Below are positions 1 through 8,775 of a DNA stretch of 64,000 bases, piece after piece (position 1 is the stretch's first letter; every line of letters starts with the position of its first letter). A program made the translations under genes and the position numbers. The notes beneath the pieces are model-generated. The model saw nothing but the letters and a program-made list of their open reading frames with translations, was not told the DNA's origin and searched no databases. This DNA is from Metabacillus flavus (GTDB lineage Bacteria; Bacillota; Bacilli; Bacillales; Bacillaceae): NCBI RefSeq assembly GCF_018283675.1, contig NZ_JAGVRK010000001.1:2914001-2978000 (forward strand). The letters run 5' to 3'.

Positions 1-273
1 GCTGTGATCATCTTCCTGCAGCTCTAATCCCGCTTTGAAAATTTCTTTGAAAATATGCTGAAGAGTAGACTGTTCAAAAGGTCCATCATTAGACTCTAGA
101 ATTTGATTTAGCATTTTGCGCTCGCGAACCGGGTCATAACGATTAACACCCTGTGCTTCTTTTGCTTTTCCAATTTCCTGAACCAGTCTGCCCCGTTCAT
201 TAATTAGTTTAAGAATTTGAAGATTGATTTCGTCTGCTCTCTCCCGGAGTGCTTCTAATTCTGCGTGACTCAT
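1..273 (-). CDS. aroA: AroA (chorismate mutase-DAHP synthase fusion), 5' part only
   Basis: First 91 codons of the Bacillus-type bifunctional 3-deoxy-7-phosphoheptulonate synthase; the rest lies outside the window. The visible part is the N-terminal AroQ-type chorismate mutase domain, all helical, with LINERG near residues 20-25 and NRYDPVRE near 43-50. In this family the domain senses chorismate or prephenate and inhibits the DAHP synthase domain at the entry of the shikimate pathway. Two in-frame ATGs exist. The ribosome site AAAGG abuts the first (282) and sits 9 nt before the second (273), so 273 is the chosen start. In B. subtilis aroA lies between ccpA and ytxJ, as the neighbours here suggest. 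Confidence 0.93.
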   Translation of the reverse strand, partial: MSHAELEALRERADEINLQILKLINERGRLVQEIGKAKEAQGVNRYDPVRERKMLNQILESNDGPFEQSTLQHIFKEIFKAGLELQEDDHS

Positions 274-354
274 TCTACTCATCCTTTCGCTGTATCTTTA
301 TATTACGCAAGTTATGAATCGCTATGTTCACGCCCGCGTTTCTGATTAGTGTTT

Positions 355-383
355 ATTATAAACAACTTTACTCTCCATGTCAC
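355..383 (-). promoter_or_regulatory. SigA promoter of aroA
   Basis: On the minus strand: -35 GTGACA (378-383), 17-bp spacer, -10 TATAAT (355-360), about 80 bp before the aroA start. The -10 sits inside a 13-bp palindrome, GTTTATTATAAAC (350-362), which could be an operator or chance. Confidence 0.65.
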
Positions 384-468
384 GAAAAAGTTCTTTAACA
401 TTTAAACGCTTTTAAGCGATAAAGCATTTTACGTAAATCAAAGCAAACTTGTGCTTATCTATTTTTAA

Positions 469-652
469 GGCTCTGTTAGACTGGGCTATTGATTTCCGCT
501 GCAGGCGTTCGCTTATCCTTGGGAGGGCGCGGGAAGCCTCCTCTGCGCTTTGCGCCTCTGGGTCTCACCTGTCCCGCTGCTCCCGCCGGAGTCTCACGCA
601 TTCGGCTCCAATCAACTTGTTAAAAAAATCAGCATACTCCCTTAACATAGCC
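469..652 (+). repeat. Intergenic element A, full copy 1
   Basis: 184-bp copy of the main repeat family. It starts GGCTCTGTTA and ends TTAACATAGCC, so the ends are inverted. Next inward are TTGATTTCCGC and its partner CTCCAATCAA, then GCGTTCG opposite CACGC, then an inner GC-rich hairpin whose arms contain GTGAG-type and CTCACCTGTCCCGC sequence. It lies between the ytxJ terminator and the aroA promoter. This is the most diverged full copy in its middle (GAGGGCGCGGGAAGCC). Confidence 0.85.
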
Positions 653-746
653 ATTTTTTAAGTAATCGGGAGTTTCCCAAGGGAGTTATATCAATCCCTA
701 AATAAGGGAATTCAGGCTCCGTTCTTAATAAAAATTCATGTTCCAT
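642..746 (-). CDS. Possible 34-residue small protein
   Basis: Short open frame beginning MEHEFLLRTEPEFPYL, preceded by AGGAG with 7-nt spacing to ATG. It starts just after the ytxJ terminator, so it would need its own promoter, and its last codons run into the end of repeat copy 1. I do not recognise the protein. The good ribosome site favours it; the length and the overlap with a repeat argue against it. Confidence 0.25.
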   Translation of the reverse strand: MEHEFLLRTEPEFPYLGIDITPLGNSRLLKKWLC

Positions 747-769
747 CTCATATCTCCTGCCTATTGATT

Positions 770-803
770 TAAATAAAAAAAACAGCAGGATATCCCTGCT
801 GCT
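770..803 (-). terminator. Rho-independent terminator of ytxG-ytxH-ytxJ
   Basis: On the minus strand CAGCAGG, loop GATAT, CCTGCTG, followed by a run of eight T. It starts 5 nt after the ytxJ stop. Confidence 0.85.
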
Positions 804-805
804 CC

Positions 806-1132
806 TTATAACGCTGACGCTTTTCCGAGTGAATCCGCGGTAATATTCCAATGGGATGCATTCCATATCACCGATCCATTATCAATCAGCAATGCTTGGG
901 GCGATTCATGCTTAACACCAAGCTTGTCTGCTATATAGGCAGAAAGTTCTCTGGATTCCTGTACATGGAGATAAAACGTTTTTAACTCATCCTGAGAGGA
1001 ATCATATTGGGAAAATTGCCTAAAGGCTTCTTTGCTGATTGGGCATGTCAAACTATGTTTAACAAATAAAAATCGGTTATGTGTTTGAAGCAGGTTTTCA
1101 AATTCACTGATTTCCTTAATCTGTTCTTTCAA
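806..1132 (-). CDS. ytxJ: YtxJ, bacilliredoxin BrxC-type thioredoxin-fold protein
   Basis: 108 residues, the usual YtxJ length. A thioredoxin-like fold with the monothiol motif TCPIS at about residues 29-33 identifies the BrxC class, which removes bacillithiol from S-bacillithiolated proteins in the cytosol. The cis-Pro region reads HESPQALLI near residues 74-82. Last gene of the ytxG-ytxH-ytxJ operon, 96 bp after ytxH, with a hairpin in between that may lower its expression relative to ytxGH. The SigB-type promoter upstream of ytxG would make it stress-induced. Confidence 0.9.
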   Translation of the reverse strand: MKEQIKEISEFENLLQTHNRFLFVKHSLTCPISKEAFRQFSQYDSSQDELKTFYLHVQESRELSAYIADKLGVKHESPQALLIDNGSVIWNASHWNITADSLGKASAL

Positions 1133-1154
1133 TTCATAGACCTCCCTTTATATA

Positions 1155-1190
1155 AAAAACCGGCAGAAGTCTTCCCTGCCGATTTTTTAT
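1155..1190 (-). terminator. Hairpin between ytxH and ytxJ
   Basis: CGGCAG...CTGCCG stem (1161-1181) with T-rich tracts on both sides, so it can act as an intrinsic terminator in either direction. Inside an operon it probably acts as a partial terminator or processing stem. Confidence 0.55.
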
Positions 1191-1228
1191 ATTTTCCTTT
1201 TATTTATCATTGAATAGGTTCCGCTTGA

Positions 1229-1681
1229 TTACTTTGAGGAGTCTTTTTCTGCAAATTCGCGCGCTTCCTGCAAAACGTTCTCCTGGGAGTCAAATGCCGA
1301 TGGGCGGGAGGATGAGGCTGCTTCTTCAGCCAGTTCATCAATCGCTGACACTTCTGCATTCATCGGATCCTGTTCAGGCGTTTTGTCCCCGCTGCGGATA
1401 TCCTTCACTTTATTCATAATGGAAGAAGACTGGCTGCTGACCGTTTGAGACAGGGAAGCCGTTTTTTCCTTTGCCTTATTCGCCCATTCAGTACTTTTGC
1501 CTAATGCATCATTCGTTATTTTATTTGTTTTCTCTGCAACCAAGTTCGCCTGGCTTCCAAGGTCATCTCTTAAATCCTTGCCAGATTTGGGAGCAAGCAA
1601 TAGGGCTGCTGAAGCTCCAACGATTCCCCCAATAAGGGTGCCGATCATAAAATCTTTGCTATTGATCCCATCTTTGCTCAT
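1229..1681 (-). CDS. ytxH: YtxH general stress protein
   Basis: 150 residues. N-terminal transmembrane segment at about residues 10-30 (MIGTLIGGIVGASAALLLAP) followed by the family motif KSGKDLRDDL, then an Ala/Ser/Lys-rich region likely to be helical or disordered and an acidic tail. The frame is open further upstream into ytxG, but GGGAGG 7 nt before the ATG at 1681 fixes the start. YtxH proteins (COG4980 type) are SigB-dependent in B. subtilis; their molecular role is unknown. Co-transcribed with ytxG (29-bp gap) and ytxJ. Confidence 0.88.
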   Translation of the reverse strand: MSKDGINSKDFMIGTLIGGIVGASAALLLAPKSGKDLRDDLGSQANLVAEKTNKITNDALGKSTEWANKAKEKTASLSQTVSSQSSSIMNKVKDIRSGDKTPEQDPMNAEVSAIDELAEEAASSSRPSAFDSQENVLQEAREFAEKDSSK

Positions 1682-1710
1682 CCTGATTCCTCCCCATTTT
1701 CTGTTTCTGC

Positions 1711-2148
1711 TTAGTTCATGGTTGAAGTTTTTGATCTTTCTTTTTTCAATTTCCATTTTTGCCAAATGTCCATTGCTGCATTGCTCCATTGAACAACCTG
1801 TGAAATCTGTTCTTTGTTTTTATCCAGACCGTTGGATACGGAGGTGGATACATTGCTTACTGAACGGTTAAGCTGCTGAAGTGACTGTCCTACCCCCTGC
1901 ACAGCGTTAACGACTGTGTTCAGCTTTTCAGATTTCTGCTGAATGTCATTGGCGAGCAAATTGGTTTTATGTAGGAGTTCTGTCGTTTCTGTCGTAATTC
2001 CCTGAACTTGTTTTTCCAGCCCTGACATAGTCCCTGCTACATTATCTAGTGTCGCCTGCACAGATTTCAGTGTTTTGGATACAAAAATAACAAGCACTGT
2101 AAAGGCGATTGCTATTAGTGCGATGCTTAAATACAAGATGATTTCCAA
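1711..2148 (-). CDS. ytxG: YtxG, DUF948 membrane-anchored stress protein
   Basis: 145 residues with a TTG start preceded by GGGAGG. One N-terminal transmembrane segment (residues 3-23), then a long helical region resembling the signalling helix of chemoreceptors (repeated Gln/Asn/Val/Leu heptads, residues 28-120) and a Lys-rich end. This is the DUF948 family; no enzymatic function is known. First gene of a SigB-type operon with ytxH and ytxJ, divergent from the aminopeptidase gene. Confidence 0.9.
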   Translation of the reverse strand: MEIILYLSIALIAIAFTVLVIFVSKTLKSVQATLDNVAGTMSGLEKQVQGITTETTELLHKTNLLANDIQQKSEKLNTVVNAVQGVGQSLQQLNRSVSNVSTSVSNGLDKNKEQISQVVQWSNAAMDIWQKWKLKKERSKTSTMN

Positions 2149-2180
2149 GATAGGGCACCTCCCATGAATTTAATAACCAT

Positions 2181-2206
2181 TTACCCGTCACATGACATTA
2201 TAAACA
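2181..2206 (-). promoter_or_regulatory. SigB-type promoter of the ytxGHJ operon
   Basis: On the minus strand GTTTAT (2200-2205), 13-bp spacer, GGGTAA (2181-2186), close to the SigB consensus GTTTAA-N12-15-GGGTAT. It lies 33 bp before the ytxG start. The B. subtilis operon is SigB-controlled, which agrees. Confidence 0.75.
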
Positions 2207-2368
2207 TTTAATATACTTTCTATTAGCCAATTCTACATACAGGGCCTCATTTCCTTTTACGGAAAAAAAATTTTTGGAAACCTGGCGCGGATAAATGCAG
2301 AAAAATTCAGTTTTTAGGTTTTTTTCAGGTAAAATGATAAAGAATACAATAAATTGGGGGTTATTGCA

Positions 2369-3487
2369 ATGAAAGATCCGCGCATACAGACACTGGCACA
2401 TAATTTAATTAATTATTCAGTCAGACTTCAAAAGGGTGAAAAGGTGCTGATTGAAAACTTCGGTCTTCAAAGAGAACTTGTGACAGCACTGGTACAGGAA
2501 GCATATGAGGTCGGAGGTCTCCCATTTGTATTGCTGAAGGATCAGCAGGTGGACCGTTCTCTTCTCATGGGTGCGACAGAGGATCATTACTCGAAAATTG
2601 CTGAGTATGAAGCGAACGTAATGAAAGACATGGATGCATACATCGGGCTCCGCTCAGGAAACAATATTAATGAACACGCTGATGTACCGGATGAAAGAAT
2701 GAAAGTTTCCAGCAAAACACTAGGCAAGAAAGTACATAGTGAAATAAGAGTGCCTAAAACGAAGTGGGTGGTACTCAGATATCCGACCGCTTCCATGGCT
2801 CAGCTTGCGAAAATGAGCACAGAAGCGTTTGAAGACTTCTATTTTGATGTTTGCAATCTGGACTACAGCAAAATGGATAAAGCAATGGACGCGTTAGCTA
2901 ATCTGATGAATCAAACAGATCAAGTCCGTTTAACAGGTCCTGGGACCGACCTTTCGTTTTCTATCAAAGACATCCCTGCTGTAAAATGCGCGGGTCATCT
3001 TAATATTCCGGACGGCGAGGTCTATTCTGCCCCGGTAAGAGATTCAGTTAATGGAACGATTTCCTACAACACACCGTCTCCTTATAACGGCTTTACCTTT
3101 GAAAACGTGAAGCTTATATTTAAAGAGGGAAAAATTATTGAAGCCACTGCCAATGATTCAGAGCGGATTAACCGAATCTTTGATACTGATGAAGGAGCAC
3201 GATTTGTAGGCGAATTTGCAATTGGAGTGAACCCTTACATCCTTCATCCGATGCAGGACATTCTCTTTGATGAAAAAATCGATGGGAGCTTCCACTTTAC
3301 ACCTGGTCAATGCTACGATGATGCGTTTAACGGCAATCATTCTAACATTCACTGGGATATGGTCATGATTCAGCGTCCAGAATACGGAGGCGGTGAAATT
3401 TATTTTGACGATGTTTTAATCCGCAAAGACGGCCGGTTTGTTATACCGGAACTGGAAGGTTTGAATCCAGAGAATCTTAAATCATAA
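2369..3487 (+). CDS. ampS: M29-family metal-dependent aminopeptidase (AmpS/PepS type)
   Basis: 372 residues. Cytosolic aminopeptidase removing N-terminal residues from peptides. M29 metal-ligand regions are visible: DGEVYSAP near residue 215, VGEFAIGVNP near 284, and HFTPGQCYDDAFNGNH-type His/Tyr/His/Asp ligands near 310-332. The frame is open to a TTG at 2354, but the ATG at 2369 behind GGGGG gives the usual N terminus MKDPRI. Length fits the shorter Bacillus M29 proteins (about 370) rather than the 410-residue AmpS. Monocistronic, with a strong terminator. Confidence 0.88.
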   Translation: MKDPRIQTLAHNLINYSVRLQKGEKVLIENFGLQRELVTALVQEAYEVGGLPFVLLKDQQVDRSLLMGATEDHYSKIAEYEANVMKDMDAYIGLRSGNNINEHADVPDERMKVSSKTLGKKVHSEIRVPKTKWVVLRYPTASMAQLAKMSTEAFEDFYFDVCNLDYSKMDKAMDALANLMNQTDQVRLTGPGTDLSFSIKDIPAVKCAGHLNIPDGEVYSAPVRDSVNGTISYNTPSPYNGFTFENVKLIFKEGKIIEATANDSERINRIFDTDEGARFVGEFAIGVNPYILHPMQDILFDEKIDGSFHFTPGQCYDDAFNGNHSNIHWDMVMIQRPEYGGGEIYFDDVLIRKDGRFVIPELEGLNPENLKS

Positions 3488-3529
3488 TCCTGTTTAATGG
3501 TTTTGCCGAGACTAACCAACTGAAATTAA

Positions 3530-3577
3530 AACCCCCGGGACACTGTGTAAGAGCATTCCGGGGGTTGTGTTTTTTTA
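3530..3577 (+). terminator. Terminator of the aminopeptidase gene
   Basis: AACCCCCGGGA / TTCCGGGGGTT stem with a 15-nt loop, then GTG and a run of seven T. Confidence 0.85.
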
Positions 3578-3610
3578 TATTGGTACTTTGAAGAATTATG
3601 GTTAAGCCGA

Positions 3611-3629
3611 TTGGCGGAAATCAGCCAAA
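3611..3629. repeat. Minimal hairpin resembling the outer stem of element A
   Basis: TTGGCGGAAATCAGCCAA; its reverse complement, TTGGCTGATTTCCGCCAA, matches the left arm of the variant copy at 62523. It lies 17 bp before full copy 2. Confidence 0.4.
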
Positions 3630-3645
3630 ACCTTTCTAAATTTTA

Positions 3646-3830
3646 TACTCTGTTAAACTTGGCTGTTGATTTCCGTTGCAGGCGCTCGCTTTCCGCGGGA
3701 CGGGCGGTGAGCCTCCTCGCCGCTTTGCGCCTGCGGGGTCTCACCTGTCCCGCTGCTCTTAGCTCGGAGTCTCGCGCCTTCCACTCCAATCAACAGGTGT
3801 TAAAAATCAACATCAGGCTTTAACAGAGCC
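3646..3830 (+). repeat. Intergenic element A, full copy 2
   Basis: About 185 bp, ends CTCTGTTAAACTTGG and TTTAACAGAGCC inverted. The middle stem pairs GCAGGCGC with GCGCCTTC. The inner hairpin pairs GCGGGAC (left) with GTCCCGC (right). It lies between convergent genes and ends 24 bp after the murC stop; murC has no other visible terminator. Confidence 0.9.
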
Positions 3831-3854
3831 AATTTTTAAACAGAGAAAGCCGTT

Positions 3855-5153
3855 TTAGGCCAATATATTTTCATAGGCACGCTGATATTTTTGAATATCT
3901 CCTGCTCCCATGAAAACAAGCACGCCGTTCTCATGCTTTTTCAGTACATCCATTTCAGCTTCTTGTATTAAAGAGGATTGATCGATTTTAGCAATCAAGT
4001 CGTCAATGCTTAACTTTCCGGCATTTTCACGAGCGGAACCAAAAATATCACATAAGTACACGTAATCGGCTTTTTTCAGACTGTCCGCAAACTCCTGCAT
4101 GAAGGATTGGGTGCGGGTGAATGTATGCGGCTGGAATACCGCGATGACTTCACGATCCGGATATTTTTGCCTTGCTGCTTCGATCGTGACCTTAATTTCA
4201 GTAGGGTGATGGGCATAATCATCAATCAGCACCTGTCTGCCGATTACTTTCTCATTGAAACGCCGTTTCACACCCTCGAAAGTCAGCAAACGCTCTTGAA
4301 TGATTTCCACGTTTACTTCTTCGTAGTGGCACAGAGCAATAACGGACAAAGCATTCAATACGCTATGGTCGCCGAAGCCCGTAATTTTGAAAGAGCTGTA
4401 AAATGTATTCCTTACAAATACATCAAAGCTCGTTCCATCTGTGCTTTTCACCACATTTCTTGCCTGAAAATCGTTTTGCTCTCCGAATCCGTAGTAGACA
4501 ACCGGCACTTTTGCCTGAATTTGCTGCAAATGCTCATCGTCTCCGCAAGCAATGATTCCCTTGTTAACCTGCAAGGCCATTTTCTGAAAAGCATCGAACA
4601 CATCTTCAATATTTGCAAAATAATCAGGGTGATCAAAATCTATGTTGGTCATAATCGCATAATCCGGATAGTAAGAAAGGAAATGTCTGCGGTACTCGCA
4701 GGATTCAAAAATAAAATATTTACTATCTGGCAGCCCTTTACCTGTACCGTCCCCAATTAGGAAGGAGGTTGGCTCAGCCCCCTGGATTACATGTGAAAGC
4801 AACCCCGTAGTGGAGGTTTTTCCATGAACTCCGGTAACTCCCACACTCGTATACTTATTCATAAATTCACCGAGGAAACGGTGGTAGCGAATGACCGGAA
4901 GTTCCTGATTCATCGCTTCCGCAATTTCAGCATGTGTATCAGAAAAAGCGTTTCCTGCAATGATGGTAAGTCCCGGTTTAATATTTTCTTTATCAAAAGG
5001 GAGAATCGTAATCCCTCTGTCTTCAAGTGCTTTTTGAGTAAAGATCGTTTTGTCGATATCGGAACCCTGAACCTCGTACCCCATATCATGGAGAATCTGT
5101 GCCAGTGCACTCATTCCTGTTCCTTTAATTCCAACAAAATGATAAACAGTCAT
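3855..5153 (-). CDS. murC: MurC, UDP-N-acetylmuramate--L-alanine ligase
   Basis: 432 residues, normal length. Adds L-Ala to UDP-MurNAc with ATP, the first amino acid of the peptidoglycan stem peptide, in the cytosol. N-terminal UDP-binding loop [10 protein letters not shown] (residues 8-17), ATP-binding P-loop [13 protein letters not shown] (about 105-117), central-domain FDHPDYF motif and C-terminal YAHHPTEI near 313-320. The ribosome site GGAGG 8 nt upstream supports the ATG at 5153. Monocistronic, next to sftA as in B. subtilis. Confidence 0.97.
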   Translation of the reverse strand: MTVYHFVGIKGTGMSALAQILHDMGYEVQGSDIDKTIFTQKALEDRGITILPFDKENIKPGLTIIAGNAFSDTHAEIAEAMNQELPVIRYHRFLGEFMNKYTSVGVTGVHGKTSTTGLLSHVIQGAEPTSFLIGDGTGKGLPDSKYFIFESCEYRRHFLSYYPDYAIMTNIDFDHPDYFANIEDVFDAFQKMALQVNKGIIACGDDEHLQQIQAKVPVVYYGFGEQNDFQARNVVKSTDGTSFDVFVRNTFYSSFKITGFGDHSVLNALSVIALCHYEEVNVEIIQERLLTFEGVKRRFNEKVIGRQVLIDDYAHHPTEIKVTIEAARQKYPDREVIAVFQPHTFTRTQSFMQEFADSLKKADYVYLCDIFGSARENAGKLSIDDLIAKIDQSSLIQEAEMDVLKKHENGVLVFMGAGDIQKYQRAYENILA

Positions 5154-5378
5154 AATTGAACCTCCAGCAACGTCTATCTGTATAATGAACTTGCAATGGG
5201 CAATCGCCCGCAGCTATTCTACAGTATATGACGTTCATCTAATTTTGCAACCGCTCCATCCATCCTTGATAATCTTATGGATAAAGGAGAGGTATTTTCC
5301 TGTTTTTACTTGTATTGCCCTAACCTTTCAAAAGTAACCTTAACTACTATAAGCCTCTTTTCAAGCAGTGTCAATTTA

Positions 5379-5402
5379 CCGCAGGACCTATTTGTCCTGC
5401 GG
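5379..5402 (-). terminator. Terminator hairpin downstream of sftA
   Basis: Perfect 9-bp stem CCGCAGGAC / GTCCTGCGG with a 6-nt loop, 26 bp after the sftA stop. The T tract on the minus strand is weak (TAAATT), so efficiency is uncertain. The rest of 5154-5428 holds only the murC leader. Confidence 0.6.
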
Positions 5403-5428
5403 ATTGTTTGATTATCCCAATTTTAGAA

Positions 5429-8176
5429 TTAAAGGAGATTGCTTTCCTGGCTTGACAATAAATCATCTTCAGAAATTAGAATATCGCGCGGACGGCTTCC
5501 TTTGGCTTCTGAAATAATCCCTTGCTCTTCCATCATGTCAATTAGACGCGCCGCACGATTATATCCAATTCGAAAACGCCGCTGGAGGCTTGATGTTGAT
5601 GCTCCATTTTGTGTGACGACAAACTCGCATGCTTCTAAAAATAAATCATCTTCCTCAGTCTGAATGGAGGATTTTTTCAAAAATTCCTCTTGGTTAAACA
5701 GATAAACTGGATCCATTTGTTTTTTAACATGAGCTACAACCTGCTCCATTTCATCATCGGACACAAAATTCCCCTGCACTCTTAAATGCTTAGACGTCCC
5801 ATTTTCGAGGAATAGCATGTCCCCTCTTCCCAGCAGTTTTTCGGCTCCGCCGACATCAAGAATCGTTCTCGAATCCACCTGGGATGAGACAGAAAAAGCA
5901 ATTCTTGTCGGGATATTGGCTTTAATAAGTCCAGTAATAACATCTACAGAAGGTCGTTGGGTCGCAACGATTAAATGAATTCCGCAGGCACGTGCCTTTT
6001 GGGCAATTCGGCAGATCGCCTCTTCCACTTCTCCTGGAGCTACCATCATAAGATCCGCCAGCTCATCAATAACAATAACAAGATAAGGCATGTGTTCACC
6101 CTGCTTATGGGTTTTCACAAGTTCATTGTATCGGCTGATGTCTCTCACTCCAGAGTGGGCAAACAGCTCATACCGTCTTTCCATTTCCTCAACAGCCCAT
6201 TTTAATGCACCGGTAGCAGCTTTTGCATCCGTAATAACCGGACTGACCAAATGAGGAATTCGGTTGTATGGAGCAAGCTCCACCATTTTTGGATCAATCA
6301 GCAGCATCTTCACCTCATGGGGAGCTGCTTTATATAAAAGACTGATTAGCATCGAATTGATGCACACACTTTTGCCTGATCCTGTAGCACCCGCGATCAG
6401 CCCGTGCGGCATTTTCTTCAAATCCGTTACAATCGGCTGTCCTGAAATATCAAGTCCGAGTGCCACCGTAAGCGGAGAAGGATTGTTTTTAAACTCCTGC
6501 GATCTGATAATTTCCCTTAATGATACCGTTTTGCTCTGCAGGTTGGGAACTTCAATACCAATAGCATTTTTTCCTGGAATTGGTGCTTCAATGCGGATAT
6601 CTTTGGCTGATAAACTAAGTTTAATATCATCTGACAAATTTGTAATCTTATTCACTTTCACACCAGGCTCCGGCTGAACCTCAAACCTCGTGACAGAAGG
6701 TCCCTGTGTGACATGAACTACCTTGGCCCGCACATTGAAATTCTTTAGGGTGCTGTCCAAAAGTTCACGCTGCGAGTCAAGCCACACCTGATCATTTGAA
6801 GCCTCTCTTGGTGGGATGCTCAGCAAATGAAGGGGAGGGAAAATATAGGAGCCCTCTTGAATCCGGTCCTTTATTCGATTGCGGTCCCTATTCAGCATAA
6901 GGACGTTGTAAGGGACTGAAGCGGTTTGAGACTTTAGCTCTGTCCTAATTGGTTTTACCTGTTCTGATTGCACCTGATTTGGTACAGATACGTATATTTC
7001 CTTGTCCGGCTCTGCATTCATGGATATTTGCGGAGCCTGTTCCGCATCTGCAGCAATTAAATTTTTAAATTCTCCATGAACGGCATGAATGGGTTCTGTC
7101 TCTTCAGCTGTAGCTTCTTCCCGTTCCTCCTGAATGGGATCCAGGTCTTCCATCATAATAGGAATCTCTTTTACCGCAGGATCAGCTTCAATCTCTATTT
7201 CATCAGAACCATTGTGCACGTGTTGAGCATTTGCAGCGGCGGCCTCCGGCTCATCAAAATATAGTGGTTCATCAATTGGGTTTACCAAGTAATCTTCTGT
7301 ACCATGGTCTTCTTCTAAAAGAAGAAGGGATTCATCGTGTTTTTCCAAGACCTCTTTTTCATTTTCTTTTGGAACAAATGCAGAATTTTCATATCCTGCA
7401 AATGAAGTCTTTTCATCACTCAAAGGGGTTATAGAATCATCAGTGCCGGAAGGAAGCGTTCCCGTGTCCATTTCAAGCTGCCCATCTTCAAGCTTATCGG
7501 TTTGAACATGCGGCGGAAAATCCGGAATTGGGTTTGTACCTTTAGCGAAAAATTCTTTTTTATCAGAAGCGGCTTGTTTTTGAGCTGCCTCTGCTGCTCT
7601 TTTTTTATAAAAGGAAGAACTGTGCATGGATAATTTACGAAGCGTTTCTTCTTCATCCATCCTGCTTTCAGCTATGGTTTTTTCCCTGATTTTATATGGA
7701 AGAGATTCCATTTCTGACCTCTTGCGGAAACCGTAAATTGGAGAAGGAATTATGGTCGGCTGGAAAGGCTTCTTAACACTTTTAGTTTCAGGCTCTATTT
7801 TTCTTGAAGCAGCCGGTTTCGAAACAGTTCCAGGCGGTCTCAGTCCTTCATCCCTTCTGCTTTTCTCTCTGGTAATCTCAGCAGATTTTACTGGATTTGC
7901 AGGACGGGACTGTTGAGGTCTAGCCTGACGCTTCCGCTCATCCGGAATGGCAGGAAAACGAAAGTTTCCTGCAGGATATTGATAAGCAATTTTCGTTTCA
8001 AACTGATTTCCGGCAGCCCGCACATTCTTCGGCGGCGCCTGGTGATGGGATTGTTTGCGTTCACGCTTTATTTCCTCTACGGTTTCTTCCTCATCCACTC
8101 TTACATATTCCACGACTTCTACAATTTCCTCTGTTTCACCAAATAGAAACTGTTTAAATTTTGACATCCAGCTCAT
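5429..8176 (-). CDS. sftA: SftA, soluble DNA translocase (FtsK/SpoIIIE family)
   Basis: 915 residues. Long charged, low-complexity N-terminal region (about 1-440) without membrane segments, unlike SpoIIIE, then the FtsK alpha/beta motor: Walker A GATGSGKS near residue 593, Walker B VIVIDELADLMM near 697, and a C-terminal winged-helix gamma domain (about 850-905, NRAARLIDMMEEQGII). SftA associates with the septum and clears chromosomal DNA from it during vegetative division. Monocistronic between murC and ytpR. A second in-frame ATG three codons in is possible; the first has AAAGAG upstream. Confidence 0.95.
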   Translation of the reverse strand: MSWMSKFKQFLFGETEEIVEVVEYVRVDEEETVEEIKRERKQSHHQAPPKNVRAAGNQFETKIAYQYPAGNFRFPAIPDERKRQARPQQSRPANPVKSAEITREKSRRDEGLRPPGTVSKPAASRKIEPETKSVKKPFQPTIIPSPIYGFRKRSEMESLPYKIREKTIAESRMDEEETLRKLSMHSSSFYKKRAAEAAQKQAASDKKEFFAKGTNPIPDFPPHVQTDKLEDGQLEMDTGTLPSGTDDSITPLSDEKTSFAGYENSAFVPKENEKEVLEKHDESLLLLEEDHGTEDYLVNPIDEPLYFDEPEAAAANAQHVHNGSDEIEIEADPAVKEIPIMMEDLDPIQEEREEATAEETEPIHAVHGEFKNLIAADAEQAPQISMNAEPDKEIYVSVPNQVQSEQVKPIRTELKSQTASVPYNVLMLNRDRNRIKDRIQEGSYIFPPLHLLSIPPREASNDQVWLDSQRELLDSTLKNFNVRAKVVHVTQGPSVTRFEVQPEPGVKVNKITNLSDDIKLSLSAKDIRIEAPIPGKNAIGIEVPNLQSKTVSLREIIRSQEFKNNPSPLTVALGLDISGQPIVTDLKKMPHGLIAGATGSGKSVCINSMLISLLYKAAPHEVKMLLIDPKMVELAPYNRIPHLVSPVITDAKAATGALKWAVEEMERRYELFAHSGVRDISRYNELVKTHKQGEHMPYLVIVIDELADLMMVAPGEVEEAICRIAQKARACGIHLIVATQRPSVDVITGLIKANIPTRIAFSVSSQVDSRTILDVGGAEKLLGRGDMLFLENGTSKHLRVQGNFVSDDEMEQVVAHVKKQMDPVYLFNQEEFLKKSSIQTEEDDLFLEACEFVVTQNGASTSSLQRRFRIGYNRAARLIDMMEEQGIISEAKGSRPRDILISEDDLLSSQESNLL

Positions 8177-8306
8177 TTCATTATCACTCTTTCAGCATCA
8201 TGTTGTTTGTTCATCTAAAAAGAAGTTAGGATTCACAGACACTATTATTTTTCAAAGGTTTATACCCCAATGGAGGGAGTTTTACTCATTCTCTTTTTAT
8301 TTTTAA

Positions 8307-8383
8307 GCTCTGTTATACTTGGCTGTTGATTTCCGCTGCAGTCAACAGGTGTTAAAAAATCAACATAATGCTTTAACAAAGCC
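8307..8383 (+). repeat. Intergenic element A, internally deleted copy 3
   Basis: 77 bp. It keeps GCTCTGTTATACTTGG, the TTGATTTCCGCTGCAG arm and the right end (TCAACAGGTGTTAAAA...GCTTTAACAAAGCC), but the middle of about 110 bp is gone. The junction is at CTGCAG/TCAACAGG. Confidence 0.85.
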
Positions 8384-8546
8384 TATTCTTATAAGCGCAG
8401 ACACAGAATACTTTTCCTTATGTTACTGCACAGCACTCTGCGATCTCAAAGTCCTGAAAGATGCAGGCCCCTTCAGCTTTGCGGCAGGACGTCGCATTTT
8501 TAGCTGAACTTCCTTGCTGGAAGCCGGGTTTTGAACTTTGTTTTGG

Positions 8547-8668
8547 TGTCTAGCTCCGGCGGCTAGCCTCTCGAGGTCATAAGCCACTCATCCTACAGAA
8601 GGAAAGAGCGCCTTCCTCCGGCAGATTGTCTTATGCTTGTCGAGGCTGAACAAGCCGCCTCCGCTTTT
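8547..8668. repeat. Second intergenic repeat type (TGTCTAGCTCC element)
   Basis: About 120 bp from TGTCTAGCTCCGGCGGC to AAGCCGCCTCCGC. The arms are inverted: GCTCCGGCGGCT...GCCTC..CATAAG pairs with CTTATG..GAGGC..AGCCGCCTCCGC. I recognise this layout as a repeat seen in many Bacillaceae genomes. Only one copy is in the window. The rest of 8177-8775 between sftA and ytpR shows no gene. Confidence 0.65.
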
Positions 8669-8671
8669 CAA

Positions 8672-8705
8672 TTAAAAAAGCCACTGGATTTATTATCCTA
8701 GTGAC
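8672..8705 (-). terminator. Terminator of the ytpP-ytpQ-ytpR operon
   Basis: On the minus strand CACTAGGAT, loop AATAA, ATCCAGTG with one bulge, then GC and six T. It lies 70 bp after the ytpR stop and touches the end of the second repeat. Confidence 0.7.
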
Positions 8706-8775
8706 TTTTATCTTATCATAATTTTCGATGAAAAATATGGTTTTCAGTGGGTTCAATCGTTAATCAGGGTGTGAA

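Noticed and set aside
449-661. Protein-like frames inside element A copies (also at 3611-3823, 43491-43757, 62473-62661) with similar text such as DFRCRRSL and LRGLTCPA
   Set aside because: They follow the repeat. Copies change frame and sequence freely, while base pairing between the arms is kept. No ribosome sites fit.
4107-4760. 217-codon open frame on the plus strand inside murC
   Set aside because: It lies fully antisense to a certain gene, lacks a ribosome site and resembles no family; it is a shadow frame.
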